A DNA stretch of 55,955 nucleotides, taken from assembly GCA_965652975.1 (NCBI GenBank), contig CBFGYO010000004.1:1-55955 (forward strand), read 5' to 3'. The notes beneath the pieces are model-generated. The model saw nothing but the letters and a program-made list of their open reading frames with translations, was not told the origin of the DNA and searched no databases. The translations under genes were made by a program, and so were the position numbers. This document shows positions 33,469-41,934 of this stretch, piece after piece. Positions within the stretch are counted from its first letter, which is position 1. Each line of letters begins with the position of its first letter. The stretch is from CADEDV01 sp036374495 (GTDB lineage Bacteria > Bacteroidota > Bacteroidia > Chitinophagales > Chitinophagaceae).

Positions 33469-34401
33469 ATGAAAAATTCATTCTCGATGAGCTTGCTGCT
33501 GGCATTTGCCGCGGCTCCATTTTGTAGTTCAGCACAACTCGCCCTTAGCGATCCCGATCATTTCAATAATTGGAATACTAGTATTAAAGAATTTGAAGTG
33601 AAGTCGGTCCGTTTGTCAACAGGTGTAAGTGTGCAGTATGTAGAGCAGGGTGATGTAAACGGTACGCCTGTTATATTCCTGCATGGTATCACTGATTCGT
33701 GGCATTCATTTGAATTAGTGTTGCCTGAGTTGCCCCAGTTCATGCATGCATTTGCCATTTCACAACGCGGGCATGGTGATTCTGAACGTCCGGAAAGCGG
33801 TTATACCATGAAGGACTTTTCAAATGATATTGCTGCGTTTATCCAGGAGTTTAAATTGGGAAAGGCGATTCTTGTTGGTCATTCGATGAGTGGATTAATA
33901 GTACAGCAATTTGCTCTTGATCATCCCGAGTTGGTGAAGGCAATTGTGATTATTGATTCTGCTCCTTCATTCAAAAATGCTCCAGGCATGCCAGAATTTG
34001 TGAAGCAGGTAGGACAACTTACCGACCCCATTGATCCGGTATTTGCCGATGAATTTCAAAAAAGCACACTTGCCAATCCTATCGACCCGGCTTATTATAA
34101 CACCGTTGTCAACGAAGGATTGAAAGTGCCAGCGCGTGTATGGATAGCAGCATTCGATGGCATTATGCAGGCGGATTATGTAAAACGGCTAAAGCATATT
34201 AATGTGCCGGTACTCATCTTATGGGGTGATAAGGATAATTTTTGTTTGCGCGAAGACCAGGATGTGTTCGTAAGAGGGATTAAGCAATCACAGTTCATCA
34301 TCTACCAGGGTACGGGCCATGCCTTACACTGGGAACAACCGCGACAGTTTGCGACTGACCTTACTGATTTTGTAAAAAAATTAATATATACCGCTAAGTA
34401 G
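33469..34401 (+). CDS. Secreted alpha/beta hydrolase
   Basis: A 310-residue exported hydrolase. The signal peptide spans about residues 1-23 (MSLLLAFAAAPFCSSAQ end). The fold motifs are complete: HGITD oxyanion loop, nucleophile Ser139 in VGHSMSG, an acid in WGDKDNF and His in GTGHALHWEQP. It is an esterase, haloperoxidase-like or epoxide-hydrolase-like enzyme; the substrate cannot be inferred. I use ATG 33469 rather than 33442 because it begins directly before the signal sequence (MKNSFSMSL). A GC-rich heptamer hairpin begins just past its stop. Confidence 0.87.
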   Translation: MKNSFSMSLLLAFAAAPFCSSAQLALSDPDHFNNWNTSIKEFEVKSVRLSTGVSVQYVEQGDVNGTPVIFLHGITDSWHSFELVLPELPQFMHAFAISQRGHGDSERPESGYTMKDFSNDIAAFIQEFKLGKAILVGHSMSGLIVQQFALDHPELVKAIVIIDSAPSFKNAPGMPEFVKQVGQLTDPIDPVFADEFQKSTLANPIDPAYYNTVVNEGLKVPARVWIAAFDGIMQADYVKRLKHINVPVLILWGDKDNFCLREDQDVFVRGIKQSQFIIYQGTGHALHWEQPRQFATDLTDFVKKLIYTAK

Positions 34402-34403
34402 TT

Positions 34404-34477
34404 TCGGGCTTCGAGCTTTGAGCACCGGGCTTACTTCTATCCTTAAGCCCTGAGCTCGAGGCTTGTCGCTCGCAGCC
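34404..34477. repeat. GC-rich GCTNCGA-type heptamer hairpin
   Basis: The left arm 34404-34433 and right arm 34443-34477 are imperfectly complementary with a 9-base loop. Both keep 7-base phasing (GGGCTTC, GAGCTTT, GAGCACC, GGGCTTA; right arm reversed GGCTGCG, AGCGACA, AGCCTCG, AGCTCAG). It lies between the hydrolase stop and the next start. The words match those inside 29249-29393. Confidence 0.72.
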
Positions 34478-34500
34478 TTCTTTTGAAAAATTCCTTGATC

Positions 34501-36213
34501 ATGAAACTTTATTTATTATTTGCATTGGCATCCCTTATTGGATTGTATACTTTCACTAAGGAACATGTACCTGCCTCAGAATTAACAGCGCCCAAAGAAC
34601 GGCCGGCAGTTTATTGCGCTCCAACTTATGATCCAACAAAAATTGATGGTGACGCACCCTTGCTGAAGGGCCTTGGTAACATTCAATATCCAGTTACCAC
34701 AATTTCAAAAAGGGCGCAGGAATATTTTAACCAGGGGCTCGCACTTACATACGGGTTTAATCATAGTGAAGCGGCGCGCTCTTTCAAGACTGCCATTAAA
34801 AATGACCCGTCTTTTGCAATGGGATATTGGGGACTGGCAATGGTATGGGGCCCTAATTATAATGCCGCCTTAAATCCCACCAGCCTTGCCGATATCAATA
34901 ATGCTATTGATTCGGCCGTAAAGTATGCGAAGCATGCAAGCCCGAATGAAAAAGCATTGATATATGCCATGCGCAAAAGGTTTCCGGTAACGGAACAAAA
35001 GGATATGACACCATATTATGAATGGTATGCTAATGCAATGAAGCAGGCGCATGAACAATTTCCCACCGACGTGGATATTGCGACTTTATATGCAGATGCA
35101 TTGATGAACCTGCACCCCTGGAACCTGTGGTTAAAAGATGGAACTGCGCAACCGTGGACGCCTGAAATACTTGCGTTGCTTGAAAAGATACTGGCGAAGA
35201 ATCCTTCGCATCCAGGAGCTATGCATTATTATATCCATGCTACCGAGGCATCAAAGCAGGCTGAGAAAGCGTTGCCCTATGCCGACAGGTTAAGGGATGC
35301 GATGCCGGCAGCCGGACATATGGTGCATATGCCTTCTCATACCTATATCCGTACGGGCGATTATCACAAAGCCGTCGTAGCAAATGAAAAAGCAAGTACT
35401 GGTGATAGTATATATGTCGCACAATGCAAGGCGCAAGGGTTTTATCCACTGCTGTTGTATCCTCATAATATTCATTTCCTGGCGGCCAGCGCTTTTCTAG
35501 AAGGTAGCAGTAGAAAGGCGCTCGATGCAGCATGGATGGTTTCGCGCAAGGCAGACAGGAAATTTTTAAACGAGAACCTGACTGTGCAACATTTTTATAT
35601 TATCCCCTATTACGTATTGGTGCATCTTGGTAAATGGGATGATATTCTGCAACTGCGATACCCCGGTGAACAGTTAAAGTATCCCGCCGCTATCTGGCAC
35701 TATGCGCGAGGAATGGCACAGGTTGGGAAAGGTAACCTGGCAGCGGCAGCCACGGAATTGACCGCTCTGAAAGCTTTCGCTGGCGATGATGCTATGAAGT
35801 CGATGCTTATTTGGGACATGAATAGTGCACACGACCTTATAAATATTGCAGCCAATGTACTGGAAGGAGAAATGTTGAGTTATAGAAAAAAATATGCCGA
35901 AGGAAAAGCGAAATTTTATAATGCAATTGCGATAGAAGACCGTCTTATGTATAACGAACCACCCGACTGGTTTTTTTCAGTACGCCATACACTTGGACAC
36001 TGGCTGGTAACAGCAGGAGAGTATGCAGAAGCGGAAAAAGTATACCGCGACGACCTGGAGACCTTCAAGGAAAATGGCTGGGCTCTCATTGGCCTCTACA
36101 ATAGCCTGAAAGGTCAAAATAAAAACGATGAAGCAATACAAGTGAAGAAAAGATTTGATAAGGCATGGCAGTATGCGGATGTCGTGATTACATCGTCGAG
36201 GAAGTTTAGATAA
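34501..36213 (+). CDS. Exported TPR protein with conserved histidine cluster
   Basis: A 570-residue protein with a hydrophobic N-terminus (about 1-20) for export. TPR-like helices occur throughout (AARSFKTAIKNDPSFAMGYWG, AAATELTALKAF, AEKVYRDDLETFKENGWALI). A striking His-rich stretch at about 240-300 reads MHYYIHATEAS and then GHMVHMPSHTYIR, with later HNIHFLAAS and HFYIIPYYVLVHLG. Such conserved His pairs suggest a metal site. Relatives across several phyla are, as far as I know, annotated only as TPR proteins. I chose ATG 34501 over the in-frame TTG at 34483. Its stop codon lies inside heptamer hairpin copy 4. Confidence 0.85.
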   Translation: MKLYLLFALASLIGLYTFTKEHVPASELTAPKERPAVYCAPTYDPTKIDGDAPLLKGLGNIQYPVTTISKRAQEYFNQGLALTYGFNHSEAARSFKTAIKNDPSFAMGYWGLAMVWGPNYNAALNPTSLADINNAIDSAVKYAKHASPNEKALIYAMRKRFPVTEQKDMTPYYEWYANAMKQAHEQFPTDVDIATLYADALMNLHPWNLWLKDGTAQPWTPEILALLEKILAKNPSHPGAMHYYIHATEASKQAEKALPYADRLRDAMPAAGHMVHMPSHTYIRTGDYHKAVVANEKASTGDSIYVAQCKAQGFYPLLLYPHNIHFLAASAFLEGSSRKALDAAWMVSRKADRKFLNENLTVQHFYIIPYYVLVHLGKWDDILQLRYPGEQLKYPAAIWHYARGMAQVGKGNLAAAATELTALKAFAGDDAMKSMLIWDMNSAHDLINIAANVLEGEMLSYRKKYAEGKAKFYNAIAIEDRLMYNEPPDWFFSVRHTLGHWLVTAGEYAEAEKVYRDDLETFKENGWALIGLYNSLKGQNKNDEAIQVKKRFDKAWQYADVVITSSRKFR

Positions 36214-36299
36214 AATATAAAATTTAAAAGATAAAAGTTGTATTCATGCGAGACCTCCGACTGGGTGCAACTTTTATCTTTTATCTTTTAACTTTTATC
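36209..36299. repeat. GNTAAAA heptamer hairpin, copy 4
   Basis: Four heptamers per arm: left GATAAAA, TATAAAA, TTTAAAA, GATAAAA; right (reversed) GATAAAA, GTTAAAA, GATAAAA, GATAAAA. The core at 36237-36271 is again exactly 35 nt, with the degenerate apex GCGA-GACCT-CCGA. The left arm includes the stop codon of the TPR gene (36211-36213). Confidence 0.88.
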
Positions 36300-36419
36300 T
36301 ACTTCGTCTCCCCGGAATAGAGGATATGATACTGCGATAGTGGGGATTTTCTCAAGTTAGTATTAGATTGATATTTGCCATATACAAAACAAAAAAACTT
36401 AAACCTTAAATTTTATTTT

Positions 36420-36869
36420 ATGAAAAAGATTTTGCTGATCATGTTTTTGACAATTGGAATTGGTACAAGCGCGGTGTTTGCTTCCGACAACGAGGAGGTA
36501 ACTCCAGGTGCTAAAAGAACATTCGAAAAAGAATTTCCAAGTGCCCAGTATGCGAAATGGGAAAAGATTTCAAATTCCGATGTGTATATGGTGCGGTTTG
36601 TTTACAACAACCAGGCATTGCTCTCTTATATTGATGAGAAGGGTGATATGGTAGCCACTGCAAGGAATGTTTACAAAGAGCAACTTCCTTTTATGATCAA
36701 CCAGACACTGGATAAGAAATTATCTGGTTTCAAGGTCATTCAACTGGAAGAACTCACTACAGCAACCGAAACAAGTTATTTTGCCACCCTCGAAAATGAT
36801 AAATCAATTAATTATGTAAGGGTACTAAATAATGGATCATTCTCGGTAATTAAAAAGATGAAAAAGTAA
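36420..36869 (+). CDS. PepSY-like periplasmic protein
   Basis: A 149-residue exported protein. The signal peptide (MKKILLIMFLTIGIGTSAVFAS) is cleaved near residue 22. The mature protein, about 125 residues, resembles the PepSY-like/BLIP-fold proteins common in Bacteroidota: a FEKEFPSAQYAKWEK segment, then MVRFVYNNQALLSYIDEKG. Function in this family is unknown. I use ATG 36420 because the longer frame from 36375 would put 15 polar residues before the signal. A large GC-rich repeat begins 15 bases after its stop. Confidence 0.8.
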   Translation: MKKILLIMFLTIGIGTSAVFASDNEEVTPGAKRTFEKEFPSAQYAKWEKISNSDVYMVRFVYNNQALLSYIDEKGDMVATARNVYKEQLPFMINQTLDKKLSGFKVIQLEELTTATETSYFATLENDKSINYVRVLNNGSFSVIKKMKK

Positions 36870-36883
36870 GTAGGTAGGAAGAA

Positions 36884-37030
36884 GCGGCGAGCTGCGAGCT
36901 TCGAGCTGCGAGCAAATACTTTTGTTCGAAGCTCAAAGCTTGTGGCTCGTCTGCATTTACGAGGCATGGTAAACATTGGTAATAGAGTGCACAGCTCGCC
37001 GCTCCAGGCTCGCAGCTCGCGGCTCCGAGG
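36884..37030. repeat. Large GC-rich GCTNCGA heptamer hairpin with three arms
   Basis: The left arm 36884-36913 is a clean heptamer array (GCGGCGA, GCTGCGA, GCTTCGA, GCTGCGA). It can pair with 36993-37020 (AGCTCGC, CGCTCCA, GGCTCGC, AGCTCGC) and alternatively with a middle arm 36925-36950 (words TTCGAAG, CTCAAAG, CTTGTGG). Two competing stems are thus possible. It fills the gap between the PepSY-like gene and the DUF5777 gene. GC-rich words contrast with the AT-rich surroundings. Confidence 0.8.
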
Positions 37031-37083
37031 CAACCGCAGTGATTGATTTTGCGATTAATCCACCGTTGCTAAAAACTACTTGT

Positions 37084-38025
37084 ATGAAGAAAATAATTAC
37101 CTGCCTGTTTATATCCTGTACATCTGTTGCCATGGCACAGGATTCATTATTTAATGATAGCGCTACCGACCAGGTGGAAAAGAAACCCGTAAGGATATTT
37201 AATGCACTAAAGGCAATCAATGCAAAGACAACCGAAGTAGTGGGTAAAGGGAAAATGGAGTTCAACGTCACTCACAATTTTGGTGACATCGGCGGTAAGT
37301 TTGGCGGTATCAAGAATTTTTTCGGATTAGACAACGCAGTAGATGTTCGAATAGGATTTGAAATCGGCATCGGTAAAAAACTGGATATTATCCTTGCAAG
37401 AGCAAAAGGAGCAAGTAGCCAGTCGAAACTTTTCGAAACAGGTATTAAGTACCAAATACTTCGTCAATTGGAAAGTGATCCCTCGCATCCTATTGCCCTG
37501 ACTGCATTTGTCAACGCTGTGGTTGCTACAAATACTTCTGCTACTACGGAGAACGTCGATAACAGCTACGATGATTTTTCGGATCGTCTTAGTTCCACTA
37601 TGCAACTCATCATTGCCAAAAAGATCGGGAAAGTGAGTTTGCAACTCAATCCCACACTGGTAACCCGTGGTCACAGTATTTCTTATGACGATAAAACCAT
37701 TTTTGCAATGGGTGGCGCTATTCGCGTTCCTGTTTTTCCAAATTTTAATCTCGTGGTAGATTATTTCCATCCTTTCCGCTCGCAAGAGAGTAAGGATTCT
37801 TTTGCTGCGCAGGCCGTACCAATCAAGTTTTATGATCCATTGGGTATAGGAATCGAAATTGTAACGCCCGGCCACGTATTTCATTTAAATTTTACAAATG
37901 CCAACGAAATCCTGGAAAACAGGTTTATTCCCCGTACTACCAACAGTTGGAGCAAAGGACAGTTTCGCTGGGGCTTTACCATCGCCCGTTCATTTGTGTT
38001 GTGGCGCCCAAAGCAAAAATCCTAG
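37084..38025 (+). CDS. DUF5777-family outer-membrane beta-barrel protein
   Basis: A 313-residue exported protein. The signal peptide ends near VAMAQ (about 19). The mature part has alternating beta strands and the family-like opening of a short acidic segment followed by RIFNALKAINAKTTEVVGKGKMEFNVTHNFGDI. A C-terminal strand pattern ending FRWGFTIARSF suits outer-membrane insertion. Members of DUF5777 have no settled function; some neighbour haem or redox proteins. I use ATG 37084; the open frame from 36976 runs through the GC-rich repeat and is not credible as protein. Confidence 0.82.
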   Translation: MKKIITCLFISCTSVAMAQDSLFNDSATDQVEKKPVRIFNALKAINAKTTEVVGKGKMEFNVTHNFGDIGGKFGGIKNFFGLDNAVDVRIGFEIGIGKKLDIILARAKGASSQSKLFETGIKYQILRQLESDPSHPIALTAFVNAVVATNTSATTENVDNSYDDFSDRLSSTMQLIIAKKIGKVSLQLNPTLVTRGHSISYDDKTIFAMGGAIRVPVFPNFNLVVDYFHPFRSQESKDSFAAQAVPIKFYDPLGIGIEIVTPGHVFHLNFTNANEILENRFIPRTTNSWSKGQFRWGFTIARSFVLWRPKQKS

Positions 38026-38067
38026 GCAGGTTTGCAACGCTCATTATTGTCGATCAGTCATCAGCAT

Positions 38068-38391
38068 GTGAAAGTTTATATAAGAGAAAATGCATGGGTG
38101 GCAAGATTGGCTGCCTGGAAACTTGGAGTGCCTAATGTCGCTATAGTTTTCGGTCAAACAATCTTTCTTTATAACTGTAGCGCCGATTCATTTCTCAGCA
38201 ACGAATCCTGGGTGCGACATGAATTAAAGCATGTGGAGCAGTATGCACGATATGGATTCATGGGGTTTATATTACGCTACCTCGCAGAAAGTATTACAAA
38301 CGGTTATCACAACAATAAGTATGAAAAGGAAGCCAGGCAGGCTGAACTTCTGACGGGTAATCCACAGGTTGACATTTGTATCCGTCCCTAA
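38068..38391 (+). CDS. DUF4157-like small protein with HExxH motif
   Basis: A protein of about 107 residues. The likely start is GTG 38068, giving MKVYIRENAWVARLAAWKL, a family-like opening; the frame also extends to TTG 38032. HELKH in WVRHELKHVEQYARYG is an HExxH zinc-peptidase signature, and the domain resembles DUF4157. There is no signal peptide. The fold is too short for a full protease, and the activity is unproven. It starts 42 bases after the DUF5777 gene and may be cotranscribed with it. It converges on birA across 20 bases. Confidence 0.78.
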   Translation: MKVYIRENAWVARLAAWKLGVPNVAIVFGQTIFLYNCSADSFLSNESWVRHELKHVEQYARYGFMGFILRYLAESITNGYHNNKYEKEARQAELLTGNPQVDICIRP

Positions 38392-38411
38392 AAGGGTATT
38401 GACACCTGCAT

Positions 38412-39218
38412 CTATAAAATCCATTCTACTTCTCCTGAAGTAAAAGTTTCAGGCAGTGCATGTGTAACAGTTAATGTACCGTCAGCAGCTACACTATCGA
38501 TTACCGCGTCAAACACACGGGAATCTTTCCGGAGTTTTACGGATTCATGTTTCTTATACAAGTGGTCATTGTATTCCTGCAATATTGCATCAAATCCATC
38601 TCTGAGAAGGAAATGAAACCTGCTGTTAATTATAGTACATAATTCCCTGGCCAGGATTACGGAGTTAAAGGTTTTACCGGTTATTTGCTTCAGCGAAACG
38701 GGGTTTACAAGCCCTTCCGGAAACAAAGTTTGGTTAATATTTATACCGATACCTGCTACAGCCCATTTCCAGGCCGGGTGGTCAGAGTGCGGGTCAGACT
38801 TATCATTTGCCTGGTGAGTTATTCGGCCACCAATAACTGACTCAATCAGTATTCCCCCTGCCTTTCTGTCTTGCCAGTATAGATCATTGGGCCATTTAAT
38901 TTTAGCGTCATCTCCGGCAAATTTTTGAAAGAACTCGCGGATTGCCACTGCAATAGCTGCACTCAGCCAAAACTGTTGTGATACGAGGAGCGGATGGGGA
39001 TTAATGACGAGGCTGAGTATGATGTTGCTGCCCTTTTCCGAGGTCCAGTTTCTACCCCTTTGACCCCTTCCAGCCACCTGCTCGTGTGCAAAAATGGCCT
39101 GGCCATGCTGCGCCAAACCTGCATGCACCTGGGCAAGGGCATAGTTATTGGTACTATCAACGGACTGTAGCTCAATAAATGGTATACCAAGTGGGTTATT
39201 AGCAGATTGTTGTGGCAA
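38412..39218 (-). CDS. birA: Biotin--protein ligase (monofunctional BirA)
   Basis: A 268-residue enzyme that activates biotin with ATP and attaches it to carboxylase carrier domains. Motifs include SVDSTNNYALAQ, the biotinyl-AMP loop GRGQRGRNW, KWPNDLYW, GGILIES and AVAGIGININQT. There is no N-terminal helix-turn-helix, so it is a group I ligase without repressor function. It diverges from rsfS across 91 bases. A plus-strand promoter-like pair for rsfS overlaps the birA start. Confidence 0.93.
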   Translation of the reverse strand: MPQQSANNPLGIPFIELQSVDSTNNYALAQVHAGLAQHGQAIFAHEQVAGRGQRGRNWTSEKGSNIILSLVINPHPLLVSQQFWLSAAIAVAIREFFQKFAGDDAKIKWPNDLYWQDRKAGGILIESVIGGRITHQANDKSDPHSDHPAWKWAVAGIGININQTLFPEGLVNPVSLKQITGKTFNSVILARELCTIINSRFHFLLRDGFDAILQEYNDHLYKKHESVKLRKDSRVFDAVIDSVAADGTLTVTHALPETFTSGEVEWIL

Positions 39219-39234
39219 TTAATTGCTATTTTTG
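39207..39234 (+). promoter_or_regulatory. Candidate promoter for rsfS-ftsH
   Basis: TTG (39207-39209), 17 bases, then TATTTTTG (39227-39234), a full match to TTG-N17-23-TAnnTTTG. It lies 75 bases before the rsfS start and overlaps the first codons of birA on the other strand, so the two genes may interfere. Confidence 0.5.
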
Positions 39235-39309
39235 AGCAAAGTAAACTGATTCTGGCTATGTAATAGACAGAACCGGCTGAAGGCAATATTAAATTAAACA
39301 CTCTCATTA

Positions 39310-39714
39310 TTGGAACAATTGGCATCACTCACCAACCGCAAAAAGAAAAGTGCAGTACGGTTAACGAGGAACTCGAAAATCATCAAAACCATCATCGGCG
39401 CTATACAGGAGAAAAAGGGGAATAATATTATTTCGCTTGATCTCCGGAAAATCAACGAGGCTGTGGCAGATTTCTTCATTATCTGTGAAGCCAACAGTCA
39501 GCCGCAGGTTAGGGCTATTTCCGAGCATATTGAAGCTGAGGTGAGAGACAGATGTGATGAAAACCCTTATCATCACGAAGGTCTACATAACCTTCAATGG
39601 GTTTTGATCGATTATGTAAATGTAGTAGTGCATATAATGCTTCCTGAAAACAGGAAATTTTATAAACTGGAAGAAATGTGGAGTGATGCTGCCGGTGAAG
39701 AACATAACGAATGA
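39310..39714 (+). CDS. rsfS: Ribosomal silencing factor RsfS
   Basis: A 134-residue protein that binds uL14 and stops subunit joining in starved cells. The conserved core reads ISLDLRKINEAVADFFIICEANSQPQVRAI, then HHEGLHNLQWVLIDYVNVVVHIMLPENRKFYKLEEMW, diagnostic for RsfS. The start used is TTG 39310, with a basic N-terminal extension of about 20 residues; an ATG start is not available nearby. It precedes ftsH by 66 bases, an order common in Bacteroidota. Confidence 0.93.
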   Translation: MEQLASLTNRKKKSAVRLTRNSKIIKTIIGAIQEKKGNNIISLDLRKINEAVADFFIICEANSQPQVRAISEHIEAEVRDRCDENPYHHEGLHNLQWVLIDYVNVVVHIMLPENRKFYKLEEMWSDAAGEEHNE

Positions 39715-39780
39715 TAACGATGTTATATAACGACCGGGCAGAGTAAATAAATTATTAATTAAGCAGTAGAACGATAAACA

Positions 39781-41871
39781 ATGTCACAGGAACAACCAAA
39801 TAGAGATAATAAAAACCCACGATTCGGTAACCGCCCACCAAGTGATGATCCGAACCAGGCTCCAGGCAAAGGACCCCGATTTAGCATTTACTGGCTTTAC
39901 GCCATCATTTTTGCTGTACTTATCGGGTTTCACCTTTTTGGAACCTTTTCTCCCAATATGAAAGAAATTTCTCAAGACAGGTTTAACGAAATCCTGCGGC
40001 AGGGAGATGTAAAGAAATATACGGTTATCGGCAACCGCAATAAAGTACGTGTAACCCTTACCGAATCGAGCCTTCCGGCCTATGAAAGAGAATTGAAGAC
40101 CGACCCCGGAAAAATTACCGGCAAGATCAGCAAGGAAGGACCTCATATGTTTTTTACTATCGTATCTGGAGACTCTTTCCAGGATGATATGCGGAAATTT
40201 TATACTGACTATCCTTCTGTAAAGAATGTCGGTACGGCTGGCAGTGAACGAGACTGGTTTGGTGGTGTATTACAATTTTTATTACCCATCCTGCTCTTTG
40301 TAGGATTGTGGATACTGCTGATGCGTAAAATGGGTGGTGGCGCCGGCGGCGGTGGTGGCCCAGGTGGCATATTCAATATCGGAAAATCACGAGCCACACT
40401 CTTCGATAAAGGCACTAAGGTGAATATCACGTTTGCAGATGTAGCCGGCCTTGATGAGGCGAAAGTGGAAGTAATGGAAATAGTAGAGTTTCTGAAGAAT
40501 CCTAAAAAATATACAGCCCTCGGTGGTAAGATACCCAAAGGAGCATTGCTTGTAGGACCTCCCGGCACCGGTAAAACCTTGCTTGCAAAAGCTATGGCTG
40601 GCGAAGCACAGGTACCATTCTTTAGTTTGAGCGGATCAGATTTTGTTGAAATGTTTGTGGGTGTGGGCGCAAGCCGGGTTCGCGACCTGTTTAAACAGGC
40701 ACGCGAAAAAGCACCCTGTATCATATTTATCGATGAAATAGATGCTATTGGTCGTGCAAGAGGAAAGAATGCAATGATGAGCAATGATGAAAGAGAAAGC
40801 ACACTCAACCAGCTACTCGTGGAAATGGATGGATTTGGTACCGACACAGGAATCATCGTACTCGCAGCTACCAACCGTCCCGATGTACTGGATACGGCAC
40901 TTTTAAGACCGGGTCGTTTCGACCGCCAGATTTCAATTGACAAACCGGATCTGAAGGGCCGCGAAGCGATTTTTAAAGTGCACCTGAAGCCAATTAAGAT
41001 CTCGAAGACACTCGACATTCATAAACTTGCCGAACAAACTCCTGGATTTGCAGGAGCTGATATCGCCAATGTATGTAATGAAGCAGCATTGATTGCGGCA
41101 CGTAAAGGCAAAGAAGCGGTGGAAATGGAAGACTTCCAGGATGCAGTTGACCGTGTGATAGGCGGGCTTGAAAAAAAGAACAAGATCATTGCACCCGCAG
41201 AAAAAAGGATCATCGCTTACCACGAAGCCGGTCATGCTATTTGCGGCTGGTATCTCGAGCACGCCTACCCGCTTTTGAAAGTGACGATCGTACCAAGGGG
41301 TACAGCGGCATTGGGTTACGCTCAATACACGCCAAAAGAACAATACCTGTACAACACCGATCAGCTTAACGACCAGATCTGCATGACGCTGGGTGGTAGG
41401 GCAAGTGAAGATATTTTCTTTGGTAAAATCTCAACAGGTGCTCAAAACGACCTGCAACAGATTACCCGCATTGCATATGCCATGGTTACAGTATATGGAA
41501 TGAATGATAAAGTAGGTAATGTAAGCTTTTACGATCCTCAGCAGGAAACATCATTTACCAAGCCTTACTCGGAAGAAACATCCAAGATCATCGACCAGGA
41601 AGTAAGAAAGCTGATTGATGTGGCCTACGAAAGAACAAAAGATTTACTTACACAACGTAAAGGGGAGGTTGAGAAACTGGCGGAAGCATTGCTGGAAAGA
41701 GAAGTATTGTTCCAAAGCGATGTGGAAGCATTGATTGGAAAACGCCCTTATGAAGAAAAGAAACCGCTAGCTGAAGATAAAAAGGAAGAATTGCAGCCGA
41801 GCGATAATGGCGAAATTTCTGCCGGCGTACCTCCCTACGATAGCGACGTTACTAACAAGTCTTTACAATAA
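39781..41871 (+). CDS. ftsH: ATP-dependent zinc metalloprotease FtsH
   Basis: A 696-residue membrane-anchored AAA+ protease that removes misfolded membrane proteins and short-lived regulators. It has TM segments at about 33-53 and 160-180, with a periplasmic domain between. A Gly-rich linker follows. Walker A is GPPGTGK at 259-265, Walker B IIFIDEIDAIG, and the second region of homology ATNRPDVLDTALLRPGRFDRQ. The protease zinc site is HEAGH at 481-485. The C-terminal tail is Lys/Glu-rich. Length is slightly above the E. coli enzyme (644), as usual in Bacteroidota. It is ended by an intrinsic terminator just before lutC. Confidence 0.97.
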   Translation: MSQEQPNRDNKNPRFGNRPPSDDPNQAPGKGPRFSIYWLYAIIFAVLIGFHLFGTFSPNMKEISQDRFNEILRQGDVKKYTVIGNRNKVRVTLTESSLPAYERELKTDPGKITGKISKEGPHMFFTIVSGDSFQDDMRKFYTDYPSVKNVGTAGSERDWFGGVLQFLLPILLFVGLWILLMRKMGGGAGGGGGPGGIFNIGKSRATLFDKGTKVNITFADVAGLDEAKVEVMEIVEFLKNPKKYTALGGKIPKGALLVGPPGTGKTLLAKAMAGEAQVPFFSLSGSDFVEMFVGVGASRVRDLFKQAREKAPCIIFIDEIDAIGRARGKNAMMSNDERESTLNQLLVEMDGFGTDTGIIVLAATNRPDVLDTALLRPGRFDRQISIDKPDLKGREAIFKVHLKPIKISKTLDIHKLAEQTPGFAGADIANVCNEAALIAARKGKEAVEMEDFQDAVDRVIGGLEKKNKIIAPAEKRIIAYHEAGHAICGWYLEHAYPLLKVTIVPRGTAALGYAQYTPKEQYLYNTDQLNDQICMTLGGRASEDIFFGKISTGAQNDLQQITRIAYAMVTVYGMNDKVGNVSFYDPQQETSFTKPYSEETSKIIDQEVRKLIDVAYERTKDLLTQRKGEVEKLAEALLEREVLFQSDVEALIGKRPYEEKKPLAEDKKEELQPSDNGEISAGVPPYDSDVTNKSLQ

Positions 41872-41879
41872 AGCTGAAC

Positions 41880-41930
41880 ATCCCGGGCTTATTTCAAATT
41901 CAAAAGTTTGATTTAAACCCGGGATTTTTA
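41880..41930 (+). terminator. Intrinsic terminator after ftsH
   Basis: ATCCCGGG (41880-41887) pairs with CCCGGGAT (41918-41925), with a longer imperfect stem inside and a T-run after it. The next start codon is at 41935, so the lutC-like gene must depend on read-through or have a promoter inside this structure. Confidence 0.85.
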
Positions 41931-41934
41931 TATC

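Noticed and set aside
36976..37083. N-terminal extension of the DUF5777 gene from 36976
   Set aside because: These 36 codons run through the GC-rich heptamer repeat and precede a complete signal peptide starting at 37084.
37327..37884. 185-codon minus-strand frame inside the DUF5777 gene
   Set aside because: Antisense to a well-supported exported protein with a good signal peptide; no domain visible.
40209..41018. 269-codon open frame on the minus strand inside ftsH
   Set aside because: It is the shadow of the highly conserved ftsH AAA domain; the peptide is Ser/Pro-rich low complexity with no domain.
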